DNA of 64,000 nt from Streptomyces sp. V2I9 (lineage in GTDB: Bacteria > Actinomycetota > Actinomycetes > Streptomycetales > Streptomycetaceae). Of the stretch, positions 34,200-42,745 are shown piece by piece (within the stretch, counting starts at the first letter, position 1; every line of letters begins with the position of its first letter). The stretch is from contig NZ_JAUSZJ010000002.1 of the NCBI RefSeq assembly GCF_030817475.1, positions 1,727,501 through 1,791,500 on the forward strand, read 5' to 3'. A program made the translations under genes and the position numbers. The notes beneath the pieces are model-generated. The model worked only from the letters and a program-made list of their open reading frames with translations, had not been told where the DNA came from and made no database searches.

Positions 34200-35366
34200 G
34201 TGGAACGTCGGAACTTCTTGCGCACCGCGGTGATCGGCAGCTCGGCGGCGGCCTTCGGCGGCACGCTGTGGCGAGGCGCCGCCTTCGCCGACCCGGCCCA
34301 GCCGGCCACCGGCCCGTACGGCGCGCTCCAGGCGGCCAACAGCGACGGCATCCTGCTGCCGCGCGGTTTCACCAGCCGGGTCGTCGCCCGCTCCGGGCAG
34401 ACCGTGCCCGGCACCTCCTACCGCTGGCACAGCGCCCCGGACGGCGGCGCGACCTACGCCGACGGATCGGGCTGGATCTACGTCTCCAACGCCGAGGTGT
34501 CCCCCAGCAGCGGGGGCGGGGCGAGCGCGCTGAAGTTCAACTCCTCGGGGACGGTGACCTCCGCGTACCGCATCCTGGGCAACACGAACAACAACTGCGC
34601 GGGCGGCGCCACCCCGTGGAAGACCTGGCTGTCCTGCGAGGAGGTCACCCGCGGGTACGTGTACGAGACCGACCCCTGGGGCGTGAACGCGGCGGTGCGC
34701 CGTCCGGCGATGGGACGCTTCAAGCACGAGGCCGCCGCCGCCGACCCGGACCACGGGTACGTCTACCTCACCGAGGACGAGAGCGACGGCCGCTTCTACC
34801 GCTTCCGGCCCTCGACCTGGGGCGACCTGTCGGCGGGCACGCTCCAGGTGCTGGTGGCGGGCTCGTCCACCTCCGGCCCGGTGACCTGGGCGAACGTGCC
34901 CGACCCGGCCGCCTCCTCCACCCAGACGCGGTACCAGGTCTCCGGGGCGAAGGTGTTCAACGGCGGTGAGGGCTGCTTCTACGCGGCCGGCACCTGCTGG
35001 TTCACCACCAAGGGCGACAACCGGGTGTGGGCGTACGACGCGAACACCTCGTCGATCTCGCTCGCCTACGACGACTCGCTGGTGACGGGCGGTTCGGCCC
35101 CGCTGACCGGCGTGGACAACGTCACCCGGTCCGGCTCCGGCGACCTCTACATCGCGGAGGACGGCGGGAACATGGAGATCTGCCTGATCACGCCGGACGA
35201 CACGGTGGCCCCGTTCCTGCGGATCTCCGGCCAGTCCGGTTCCGAGATCACCGGCCCCGCGTTCTCGCCGGACGGCAGCAGGCTCTACTTCTCCTCGCAG
35301 CGCGGGACGAGCGGAAGCTCCTCCGGGGGCATCACGTACGAGGTGAAGGGGCCGTTCCGCAGCTGA
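34200..35366 (+). CDS. PhoX-like (DUF839) Tat-exported phosphatase
   Basis: This 388-residue protein begins with a twin-arginine signal (ERRNFLRTAVIGSSAAAFGG), so it should be exported folded by the Tat system. The mature part resembles PhoX alkaline phosphatases: LPRGFTSRVVARSG, YRWHSAPDGGATYADGSGW, WKTWLSCEEV, GRFKHEAAAADPDHGYVYLT, EDESDGRFYRFRP, LYIAEDGGNMEICLI and TGPAFSPDGSRLYFSSQR. PhoX enzymes use Fe/Ca cofactors to release phosphate from organic esters outside the cell. GTG 34200 is chosen because GGAG lies a few bases upstream and it places the RR pair at the usual distance; ATG 34185 is the alternative. Confidence 0.87.
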   Translation: MERRNFLRTAVIGSSAAAFGGTLWRGAAFADPAQPATGPYGALQAANSDGILLPRGFTSRVVARSGQTVPGTSYRWHSAPDGGATYADGSGWIYVSNAEVSPSSGGGASALKFNSSGTVTSAYRILGNTNNNCAGGATPWKTWLSCEEVTRGYVYETDPWGVNAAVRRPAMGRFKHEAAAADPDHGYVYLTEDESDGRFYRFRPSTWGDLSAGTLQVLVAGSSTSGPVTWANVPDPAASSTQTRYQVSGAKVFNGGEGCFYAAGTCWFTTKGDNRVWAYDANTSSISLAYDDSLVTGGSAPLTGVDNVTRSGSGDLYIAEDGGNMEICLITPDDTVAPFLRISGQSGSEITGPAFSPDGSRLYFSSQRGTSGSSSGGITYEVKGPFRS

Positions 35367-35459
35367 CGCCGGCGCCCCGTGTGCGCCGGTGGCCCTCGGC
35401 GGCCCCGGCGCACCTCCTGCGGCCCGGCACCCGCCCTCCTGCTCGCCGCCCCCGGCGAT

Positions 35460-35870
35460 TCAGCCCTGGTCCCCGGCGGCGGCCGGGTCCATCCAGATGA
35501 CCTCCCAGATGTGGTGGTCGGGGTCCTGGAACGAGCGGCCGTACATGAAGCCCCTGTCCTGCGTCTCGTTCGCCGGGAAGCCGCCGGAGGCCAGGGCCGC
35601 GTCCGCCAGCCGGTCGACCTCCTCGCGGCTGTCGCAGCTCAGGGCGAGGATCACCTCGGTGGTCTTCGAGGCGTCCGCGACGTCCTTCTCGGTGAAGTCC
35701 TTGAAGCGCGGCTCGGTCATCAGCATGGCGAAGATGGTGTCGCTGATGACCAGACAGGCGGTCCTGTCGTCGCTGAACGCCGGGTTGAAGCCGTAGCCCA
35801 GCTTCTCGAAGAAGCCCTTGGTGGTCTCCAGGTCCTTCACCGGCAGGTTCACGAAGATCATCTGAGCCAT
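35460..35870 (-). CDS. VOC-superfamily (glyoxalase/extradiol dioxygenase-like) protein
   Basis: This 136-residue protein of the vicinal oxygen chelate fold contains MAQMIFVNLPVKDLETTKGF, FFEKLGYGFNPAFSDDRTAC, SREEVDRLADAALASGG and FQDPDHHIWEVIWMDP. This is the typical pattern of the small PhnB/glyoxalase-like proteins whose substrates are mostly unknown. The ATG at 35870 has GAGG in its leader. It stands alone, convergent with the PhoX-like gene. Confidence 0.88.
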   Translation of the reverse strand: MAQMIFVNLPVKDLETTKGFFEKLGYGFNPAFSDDRTACLVISDTIFAMLMTEPRFKDFTEKDVADASKTTEVILALSCDSREEVDRLADAALASGGFPANETQDRGFMYGRSFQDPDHHIWEVIWMDPAAAGDQG

Positions 35871-36028
35871 GGTCGTTCCCTCTTCCTCGGTCCCGTGGCG
35901 CCCGCGGTCGCTCCGTCCGGCGCTGTCGATGGGTGGACGGCGGGGCCGTGCCGAACTCATCGGTGTCACGGGCAGAAGACTGGCACGGCCCACTGACAAC
36001 GCCCCCGCACAGCGGCGGACGGCGGCCG

Positions 36029-37081
36029 TCACGCCCCCTCGGGCAGAGCGTGCGGTGCGCCGCCGCGCAGCAGGGAGCCACCGAGCGGGGTCAGCGTGTG
36101 CAGGACCGAGCTGCCGTGGCGCAGCGTCAGGACCAGGCCCGCCTCGCGCAGCACGGAGGCGTGCTGGCTGGCGGAGGCCAGCGACACCCCGGCCCGGCGG
36201 GCCAGTTCGCTGGTGGTGCAGCCGGTGCCTATGGAGGAGAGGACGGCCGAGCGGGTGTGCCCGACGAGCCGCCCGAGCCAGGGGCCCGGCTCGGCGAAGA
36301 CCGGGGCGCCGGGGTTGGCGACCGGGTAGACGAGCACCGGCGGGAGCGAGGGGTCGCGGTAGACGACCGGGGTGCCCCGGCAGAAGAAGGACGGCTGGAG
36401 CAGCAGCCCGCGCCCGTCCAGGTGGAGATCGCGGTCGACCGGGTAGTCCGCCTCCAGCACGGGTGCGCGCCATCGGATCATCGGCGGCAGGGTGGCCAGG
36501 AGTCCGTCCGTGCCGCCGTCCAGCAGGGCCCGGCCGCGTACGGCCCGGTCCGCCTCGACGCTGGCCCGGATGTGCGGCCAGTAGGGCTCGACGGCCGCGC
36601 GGTGGTAGCTGCGGAGGGCGCCGATGAGCCGGGCCGGCGGTTCGGCCCGGCCGTCCATGAGCGCGGCGGGCAGCGCCGCGCCCGCCGTACCCGGCCGGGC
36701 TTCCCGGCGGCACTGACCGACCGGCCGGTCTGCCCGCTGTCGCAGCCGTCCGGCGGCCAGGAGCTCCAACTCGGCGTGGACGCGGTCGGCGGGGGTGTCG
36801 CGCAGCGCCTCCATTCCGGTGTCGAACCCGAAAGGCTCCGTGCCCTCCTGGGAGGGCGTCAGGAAATCCGGGAAATACCCGCGGGGCGGGACGACGGCTG
36901 CCAGCAGTTGTGCTTCACCGTTCAACCGCGCGCGGGATTCCGAACGCCATTTTCCGAACACCGTCGAAGCGCGCCGGTCCCTGAGCCGGTGAAAACTGAG
37001 AACGGTTTCCCACAGCGCGTCCGGCCTCGTGGCCATCCGCACCCGCGAAAGGTCCAGCCTGGACACATGGATCCGCAGCAC
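36029..37081 (-). CDS. ArsR-type winged-helix transcriptional regulator
   Basis: This 350-residue regulator has a long N-terminal effector-like region and a C-terminal winged helix: RSAVLSSIGTGCTTSELARR, AGVSLASASQHASVLREAGL and LTLRHGSSVLHTLTPLGGSLL. The N-terminus VLRIHVSRLDLSRVRMATRP followed by DALWETVLSFHRL is the usual opening of a large Streptomyces family annotated as ArsR/DUF5937 regulators, so GTG 37081 is preferred over an upstream ATG at 37120. Its target and ligand are unknown. The gene lies alone after a 720-bp spacer. Confidence 0.8.
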   Translation of the reverse strand: MLRIHVSRLDLSRVRMATRPDALWETVLSFHRLRDRRASTVFGKWRSESRARLNGEAQLLAAVVPPRGYFPDFLTPSQEGTEPFGFDTGMEALRDTPADRVHAELELLAAGRLRQRADRPVGQCRREARPGTAGAALPAALMDGRAEPPARLIGALRSYHRAAVEPYWPHIRASVEADRAVRGRALLDGGTDGLLATLPPMIRWRAPVLEADYPVDRDLHLDGRGLLLQPSFFCRGTPVVYRDPSLPPVLVYPVANPGAPVFAEPGPWLGRLVGHTRSAVLSSIGTGCTTSELARRAGVSLASASQHASVLREAGLVLTLRHGSSVLHTLTPLGGSLLRGGAPHALPEGA

Positions 37082-37325
37082 TTCTCCCCCACCTGTTGCA
37101 TCCGCAATTACCCACGCCAAAGGGTATGCGGGTCGTCACAGGAGGTCACCACGGGGTTTCGGCCAGAAGTGAAAGGTCTCGCCCCGTTCCGCTTCACCCG
37201 AAAGGCTGTACGACGTCGGGTACGCATCCGGCGCTCACCGGATGAGCACCTGAAGGCCGTGGGGGGCTTCATGTGTTCGGCGGCGGTGGGTGACGGTGCG
37301 GCTCCGTACCCGATGGGGGTAAGCC

Positions 37326-37363
37326 GGGTGCGGTCCATGGGTGGGGATCCATGGACCGCACCC
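37326..37363. terminator. Hairpin, 15-bp perfect stem
   Basis: GGGTGCGGTCCATGG (37326-37340) pairs with CCATGGACCGCACCC (37349-37363) around an eight-base loop. No gene ends next to it on either strand, so its client transcript is unknown. Confidence 0.6.
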
Positions 37364-37589
37364 CGGTCTCCCGCCGGACACCCGAATTTCTTTGCGTATT
37401 AAACGACGCAACGGCGCAATGTGCTCTGCGCCACACCTTCCGCGCTCCATTCGGTGCGCGTTCCTGACGGCTTCTCGCTACGGCCGGTCATCTCCGCGCA
37501 CGGCCCCTGTGCATCGCGGCCGTCCCGCGTAAAAGCATCCGCCGGGCCGCGCGGGCGAAGTGGTGACGCACACCGGGCCGCACGGCGAA

Positions 37590-37620
37590 GCGGCGGCACC
37601 CCCGCACAGGGTGCCGCCGC
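37590..37620. terminator. Hairpin, 12-bp perfect stem
   Basis: GCGGCGGCACCC pairs with GGGTGCCGCCGC around a seven-base loop, downstream (minus strand) of ppdK and its two nearer hairpins. Confidence 0.55.
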
Positions 37621-37728
37621 TTCCTGGTCCTCCGTGGCCGGGGCGGGGCCGGTGCGCCCGGTGAGGGCCGGGCTCGGCTTCCCGCTACGGCCCCGGAGGG
37701 GCAGGCCGTCCATGCGGCCGTGGTCGAT

Positions 37729-37786
37729 GGGCAGGGCTGTTCGTGCAGCCCTGCCCAGGAGATCCGGGGTGTTCGTGCACCCCGGA
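37729..37786 (-). terminator. Twin ppdK terminators with the same loop
   Basis: Two hairpins lie in tandem just after the ppdK stop. One is GGGCAGGGCTG/CAGCCCTGCCC (37729-37756) and the other is TCCGGGGTG/CACCCCGGA (37763-37786). Both close on the same six-base loop, TTCGTG on the plus strand. Confidence 0.75.
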
Positions 37787-37800
37787 CCGGTGAGTCCGGG

Positions 37801-40512
37801 TCAGCGGCTGTCACTGCCCTTGGACTCGGCTGCGGCCCGGCCCGCCTCCAGGCGGGCTACCGGGATGCGGAACGGCGAGCAGGACACGTAGTCCAGGCCC
37901 ACCTCGTGGAAGAAGTGCACCGACTCCGGGTCGCCGCCGTGCTCGCCGCAGACGCCGAGCTTGAGGTCGGGGCGGGTGGCCCGGCCGGCCTCGACGGCGC
38001 TGCGGACCAGCGCGCCGACGCCGTCCTTGTCGATCGTCTCGAACGGGGAGACACCGAAGATGCCCTTCTCCAGGTACGCGGTGAAGAACGAGGCCTCCAC
38101 GTCGTCGCGGGAGAAGCCCCACACCGTCTGGGTCAGGTCGTTCGTGCCGAAGGAGAAGAACTGCGCGGCCTCGGCGATCTGGCCCGCCGTCAGCGCGGCG
38201 CGCGGCAGCTCGATCATGGTGCCGATGGTCAGCTTGAGGTCGGTGCCGGTGGCGGCCTGGACCTCGGCGATGACCCGGTCGGCCTCCTCGCGGACGATCT
38301 CCAGCTCCTGGACCGTGCCGACGAGCGGGATCATGATCTCGGCGCGCGGGTCGCCCTTGGCGTTCTTGCGCTGGGCGGCGGCCTCGGCGATCGCCCGTAC
38401 CTGCATGGCGAAGAGGCCGGGGATGACCAGGCCCAGACGCACCCCGCGCAGACCCAGCATCGGGTTCTGCTCGTGCAGCTTGTGCACCGCCTGGAGCAGG
38501 CGCAGGTCGTTCTCGTTGGCGTCCTTGCGGGACTCGGCGAGCGCGACGCGGACCGACAGCTCGGTGATGTCGGGCAGGAACTCGTGCAGCGGCGGGTCCA
38601 GCAGCCGGACGGTGACGGGCAGTCCGTCCATCGACTCGAACAGCTCGATGAAGTCGGCCTTCTGGAGCGGGAGCAGGGCGGCCAGCGCGGTCTCGCGCTC
38701 GTCGTCGGTGTCCGCGAGGATCAGCTTCTCGACCATCTCGCGGCGCTCGCCGAGGAACATGTGCTCGGTGCGGCACAGACCGATGCCCTGGGCGCCGAAG
38801 CGGCGGGCGCGCAGGGCGTCCTCGGCGTTGTCGGCGTTGGCCCGCACGCGCAGCCGGCGGACCCGGTCCGCGTACGCCATGATCCGGTGCACGGCGGCGA
38901 CCAGTTCGTCGGCGTCGTCGGCTCCGGCGTGCATCCGGCCCTCGAAGTACTCGACGACCGGGGACGGTACGACGGGGACCTCGCCCCGGTAGACCTTGCC
39001 GGTGGAGCCGTCGATCGAGACGAGGTCGCCCTCCTCGATCACGATGCCGCCGACCGTCATCCGGCGGCGCTTGGTGTCGACCTCCAGGTCCTCCGCGCCG
39101 CAGACGCAGGTCTTGCCCATGCCGCGCGCCACGACCGCCGCGTGCGAGGTCTTGCCGCCGCGCGAGGTCAGGATGCCCTCGGCGGCGATCATGCCTTCGA
39201 GGTCGTCGGGGTTGGTCTCGCGGCGGATCAGGATGACCTTCTCGCCGGAGCGGGACCACTTGATCGCGGTGTACGAGTCGAAGACGGCCTTGCCGACCGC
39301 GGCGCCGGGCGAGGCGGCGATGCCCCGGCCGAGCAGGTCGGTCTTCGCGGCGTCGTCGAAGCGCGGGAACATCAGCTGGGCGAGCTGGGCTCCGTTGACC
39401 CGCTGGAGCGCCTCGGCCTCGTCGATCAGGCCCTGGTCCACGAGCTGGGTGGCGATCCGGAAGGCGGCGCCGGCGGTGCGCTTGCCGACACGGGTCTGGA
39501 GCATCCAGAGCTGGCCGCGCTCGATGGTGAACTCGATGTCGCAGAGATCCTTGTAGTGGTTCTCCAAGGTCTCCATGATCTGCATGAGCTGGTCGTACGA
39601 CTTCTTGTCGATCGACTCCAGGTCGGCGAGCGGCACGGTGTTGCGGATGCCGGCGACGACGTCCTCGCCCTGCGCGTTCTGGAGGTAGTCGCCGTAGACG
39701 CCCTGGTGGCCGCTGGCCGGGTCGCGGGTGAAGGCGACGCCGGTGCCGGAGTCGGGGCCGAGGTTGCCGAAGACCATCGAACAGACGTTGACGGCCGTGC
39801 CGAGGTCGCCGGGGATGCGCTCCTGGCGGCGGTAGAGCTTGGCGCGGTCGGTGTTCCACGAGTCGAAGACCGCGTTTATGGCGAGGTCCATCTGCTCACG
39901 GGCGTCCTGCGGGAACTCGCGCCCGGCCTCGGACTCCACGATCTTCTTGAACTGCTTGACCAGCTTCTTCAGGTCGGCCGCGGCGAGGTCGGTGTCGACC
40001 GTGACCTTCTTCGCGTGCTTGGCGGCCTCCAGGGCCTCCTCGAAGAGGTCGCCGTCGACGCCGAGGACGGTCTTGCCGAACATCTGGATGAGGCGGCGGT
40101 AGGAGTCCCAGGCGAAGCGCTCGTCGCCGGACTGGGTGGCGAGACCGGCCACCGAGGCGTCGGAGAGGCCGATGTTGAGGACCGTGTCCATCATGCCCGG
40201 CATGGAGAACTTCGCGCCGGAGCGTACGGAGACCAGCAGCGGGTCGTCGGCCTGGCCGAGCCGCTTGCCCATGCGCTCTTCCAGGGCCGTGAGGTGCGCA
40301 CTCACCTCGTCGCGCAGCTCGGTCGGCGCGTCGCCGCTCTCCAGGTAGACCTTGCACGCCTCGGTGGTGATGGTGAAGCCCGGAGGGACGGGCAACCCGA
40401 GGTTGGTCATCTCGGCGAGGTTGGCGCCCTTGCCGCCCAGGAGGTCCTTCAGATCCTTGTTGCCCTCGGTGAAGTCGTAGACGAACTTCTGGGGATCTTT
40501 GTTTTCCGACAC
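37801..40512 (-). CDS. ppdK: Pyruvate, phosphate dikinase
   Basis: This 903-residue three-domain enzyme interconverts pyruvate, ATP and phosphate with phosphoenolpyruvate, AMP and pyrophosphate. The N-terminal nucleotide-binding part includes LLGGKGANLAEMTNLGLPVP and RSGAKFSMPGMMDTVLNIGL. The swivelling phosphohistidine domain has GGKTSHAAVVARGMGKTC with His457. The C-terminal PEP-binding barrel includes GLCRTEHMFL, MIELPRAALTAGQIAEAAQF, FSFGTNDLTQTVWGFSRDD and the catalytic Cys in LGVCGEHGGDP. The GTG at 40512 follows GAGGAG and gives SENKDPQKFVYDF, the usual start of this family; an in-frame extension to 40677 has poor codon bias and no such signal. Confidence 0.96.
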   Translation of the reverse strand: MSENKDPQKFVYDFTEGNKDLKDLLGGKGANLAEMTNLGLPVPPGFTITTEACKVYLESGDAPTELRDEVSAHLTALEERMGKRLGQADDPLLVSVRSGAKFSMPGMMDTVLNIGLSDASVAGLATQSGDERFAWDSYRRLIQMFGKTVLGVDGDLFEEALEAAKHAKKVTVDTDLAAADLKKLVKQFKKIVESEAGREFPQDAREQMDLAINAVFDSWNTDRAKLYRRQERIPGDLGTAVNVCSMVFGNLGPDSGTGVAFTRDPASGHQGVYGDYLQNAQGEDVVAGIRNTVPLADLESIDKKSYDQLMQIMETLENHYKDLCDIEFTIERGQLWMLQTRVGKRTAGAAFRIATQLVDQGLIDEAEALQRVNGAQLAQLMFPRFDDAAKTDLLGRGIAASPGAAVGKAVFDSYTAIKWSRSGEKVILIRRETNPDDLEGMIAAEGILTSRGGKTSHAAVVARGMGKTCVCGAEDLEVDTKRRRMTVGGIVIEEGDLVSIDGSTGKVYRGEVPVVPSPVVEYFEGRMHAGADDADELVAAVHRIMAYADRVRRLRVRANADNAEDALRARRFGAQGIGLCRTEHMFLGERREMVEKLILADTDDERETALAALLPLQKADFIELFESMDGLPVTVRLLDPPLHEFLPDITELSVRVALAESRKDANENDLRLLQAVHKLHEQNPMLGLRGVRLGLVIPGLFAMQVRAIAEAAAQRKNAKGDPRAEIMIPLVGTVQELEIVREEADRVIAEVQAATGTDLKLTIGTMIELPRAALTAGQIAEAAQFFSFGTNDLTQTVWGFSRDDVEASFFTAYLEKGIFGVSPFETIDKDGVGALVRSAVEAGRATRPDLKLGVCGEHGGDPESVHFFHEVGLDYVSCSPFRIPVARLEAGRAAAESKGSDSR

Positions 40513-40877
40513 GGGTCTCGACTCCTCGAGGACGCGGTGGCTGCCCTGACGGCGAGGAACATACCCAGATCGAAGGCGTATGGGTACGTCCACCTGGTCG
40601 TCATACGGCCGCAACCACCCGTCCGCCAGCAGATCCAAAGGGCCGTCAGGCCGAAGCAGGGAAATCCTTGACTTCACCTCCTGAAGGCGACATGGCCGAA
40701 ACTTGACTCATACCGCTCATCGGAGCGTATCGCGGAGCAGATGAGTCCACTCCTCGAACGCAGCGGGGTGGCACTGAGTGCCACGTCTTCCAGAAGTGCA
40801 GCCGCCTCCGATTTGCTCATCTGAGCGCAACCCCGATCAGGGGTGGCGTGAATCACGCTCGATTCGGGCTCCGAATT
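40513..40877. other. Leader region of ppdK, no gene accepted
   Basis: A 365-bp spacer with mixed codon-position GC. A 49-codon minus-strand ORF beginning MSKSEAAALLEDVALSA was considered and rejected for poor codon bias. AGGAGGTGA at 40675-40683 (minus strand) looks like a strong ribosome binding site but leads to no good start. Confidence 0.4.
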
Positions 40878-41555
40878 TCAGGATCCGGACGCCTCGGGAC
40901 GCCGCAGGCACTCCGCGAGCACCCCGGAATCCACCTCTTCCAGGCTACGGGCGAAGGTCCTCCCCCGCGCGGGCCGCACCGGCAGCAGCGAGGGCACGAC
41001 CAGCACCGCGCACCCCGCGGCGTGCGCGGACGCGGTGCCGTCCGGGGAGTCCTCGACGGCCACGCAGGCCGAGGCCGGGACACCGAACCGGCCCGCCGCC
41101 GCCAGGTACGGATCGGGGTGCGGCTTGGTCAGGGCGGTGTCGTCGGCCGACAGGGTGAAGGCGAAGGGAACGCCGGCCAGCGCGCCCGCCACCACCGCGT
41201 CCACCACGCTCCGCGGTGAGGCGCTGACCAGTGCGAACGGCACTCCGGCCCGCTCCAGCGCGGCCAGCAGAGCGGCGGCTCCGGGGCGCAGGGGTGCTCC
41301 CGCCTCGACCTTGCGGAAGAAGGAGCCGGTCAGTTCGTCAGCGATCGCGGGCAGCGCGGCCGGCGTCCGGCCCGTCACCGCGATCAGATGAGCGGCGGTG
41401 TCCGCGACGGCCCGTCCGACGACCTCCGGCGCGTCCGCGTCGGTCAGCCGGTGGCCGAGCCCGGCGGCGACCTCGTCGGCCGTCTCCCACCAGAGCACCT
41501 CGGTGTCGACGAGGGTGCCGTCCATGTCGAACAGCACGGCCGCGGGCGCCGTCAC
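40878..41555 (-). CDS. HAD-superfamily phosphatase in an ABC importer operon
   Basis: This 225-residue HAD subfamily IA hydrolase has motif I VLFDMDGTLVDTE (Asp10 and Asp12), motif II LVSASPRSVVDAV, motif III Lys in LTKPHPDPYLAAAGRFG and motif IV VAVEDSPDGTASAHAAG. It is similar to beta-phosphoglucomutase-like phosphatases and not to phosphonoacetaldehyde hydrolase, whose motif I differs. The GTG start overlaps the stop of the ABC ATPase gene by four bases, so it is co-translated with the importer and may dephosphorylate the imported compound. The substrate is not readable from sequence. Confidence 0.87.
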   Translation of the reverse strand: MTAPAAVLFDMDGTLVDTEVLWWETADEVAAGLGHRLTDADAPEVVGRAVADTAAHLIAVTGRTPAALPAIADELTGSFFRKVEAGAPLRPGAAALLAALERAGVPFALVSASPRSVVDAVVAGALAGVPFAFTLSADDTALTKPHPDPYLAAAGRFGVPASACVAVEDSPDGTASAHAAGCAVLVVPSLLPVRPARGRTFARSLEEVDSGVLAECLRRPEASGS

Positions 41556-42739
41556 GCGTCCGCCTTCCCGGCCGGCGTCTCCCGTACGGAGCGGGTGGAA
41601 CCGGTCCTCCCGTCCGGGGTCGCCGCGGGGACGACCAGCACCGGTCGCGGTACGGGGGCGACCGTGGCCCGTACGCCGGGCAGCAGGTCGGCGGCGTCCC
41701 GCGATGCCAGGTCGGCCTTGACCGCGGTGCCGTCCGGGAGGTCGAGCAGGACGCGGGTGACCGAGCCGAGGAAGGAGGCGGAGACCACGGTGGCGGTGCC
41801 GTCCGGGTCGGCCTGGACACGGATGCCCTCGGGCCGCAGCAGCACCTCGACGGGGCCGCTGCCAGCCGGGGCCTCGCCGTCCACCGGCAGGGTGGAGCCG
41901 GCGACCTCGACCGAACCGGTGCCGGTCAGCCGGCCCGGCAGCCGGTTCATGGTCCCGACGAACTCAGCGACGAACGCGGTGGCAGGGCGGTCGTACAGCT
42001 CGGCCGGGGGTGCGCACTGCTCCAGGCGGCCCGCGTTCAGGACGGCGACCCGGTCGGCCATCGAAAGGGCCTCCTCCTGGTCGTGGGTGACGAAGATGGT
42101 GGTGATGCCGAGCGAGAGCTGGAGGCGGCGGATCTCCTCGCGGAGCGAGAGCCGGACCTTGGCATCGAGTGCCGAGAGCGGCTCGTCCAGCAGGAGCACG
42201 CGGGGCCGCAGCGCGAGCGCGCGGGCCAGGGCGACCCGCTGCTGCTGGCCGCCGGACATCTGGTGCGGGAAGCGTCCGCCGTGGTCGGGCAGGCCGACCA
42301 GAGCGAGGAGCTCGGCGGCGGTGGCGTGCCGTTCGGCGGCGGGCGCCTTCCGCACGCGCAGGCCGAAGGCGACGTTGTCGCGGGCGTTCAGGTGCGGGAA
42401 GAGGCTGTAGGACTGGAAGACCATTCCGGCGTCGCGCCGGTTGGCGGGGATCGGCGTGATGTCCTCGCCATCCACCAGGACCTCGCCGGAGTCCGGCTGC
42501 TCGAATCCGGCGAGCACCCGCAGCGCGGTGGTCTTGCCGCAGCCGGAGGGGCCGAGGAGGGCGAGGAGTTCGCCGGGTTCGGCGGTGAGGTCGAGTCCGT
42601 CGAGGGCCACGGTGGGGCCGAACGCCCGGCGCAGCGAGCGGAACTCCACCCGTGCTCCCGCACCGGCGCGCGCGGCGGGCCCGGCCCGCTCGGGGCGGCG
42701 GCCGGCGGACGGGGCGGACAGGGCTGGCAGGGCTGACAT
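41552..42739 (-). CDS. ABC importer ATP-binding protein
   Basis: This 395-residue ATPase of the PotA/FbpC/PhnT type has Walker A GPSGCGKTT, Q-loop MVFQSYSLFPHLNARDNVAFG, signature MSGGQQQRVALARALALRP, Walker B LLLDEPLSALD and H-loop VTHDQEEALSMADR. A C-terminal TOBE-like domain (about 285-380) has VLLRPEGIRVQAD. Such ATPases power import of iron, spermidine, thiamine or aminoalkylphosphonate. The first 30 residues are Ala/Arg-rich and may be over-predicted. It sits in the order binding protein, permease, permease, ATPase, HAD phosphatase. Confidence 0.92.
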   Translation of the reverse strand: MSALPALSAPSAGRRPERAGPAARAGAGARVEFRSLRRAFGPTVALDGLDLTAEPGELLALLGPSGCGKTTALRVLAGFEQPDSGEVLVDGEDITPIPANRRDAGMVFQSYSLFPHLNARDNVAFGLRVRKAPAAERHATAAELLALVGLPDHGGRFPHQMSGGQQQRVALARALALRPRVLLLDEPLSALDAKVRLSLREEIRRLQLSLGITTIFVTHDQEEALSMADRVAVLNAGRLEQCAPPAELYDRPATAFVAEFVGTMNRLPGRLTGTGSVEVAGSTLPVDGEAPAGSGPVEVLLRPEGIRVQADPDGTATVVSASFLGSVTRVLLDLPDGTAVKADLASRDAADLLPGVRATVAPVPRPVLVVPAATPDGRTGSTRSVRETPAGKADA

Positions 42740-42745
42740 GGGTGA

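Larger units (their letters stand above)
37082..37800. other. 720-bp spacer with four hairpins, no gene seen
   Basis: No ORF here has Streptomyces-like codon bias with a plausible start. The segment near 37380-37450 is noticeably less GC-rich than its surroundings. Four perfect hairpins (37326, 37590, 37729, 37763) are described separately. An untranslated RNA is possible but not demonstrated. Confidence 0.5.

Noticed and set aside
37399..37713. 104-codon minus-strand ORF in the ppdK downstream spacer
   Set aside because: It has no recognisable family or ribosome binding site and runs through a terminator hairpin.
40513..40677. N-terminal extension of ppdK to a GTG at 40677
   Set aside because: Poor codon bias, and the family starts at the GTG at 40512, which has GAGGAG in front.
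40674..40856. Small minus-strand ORF before ppdK (MSKSEAAALLEDVALSA)
   Set aside because: About a third of its third codon positions are A or T, far from the local norm, and there is no ribosome binding site.
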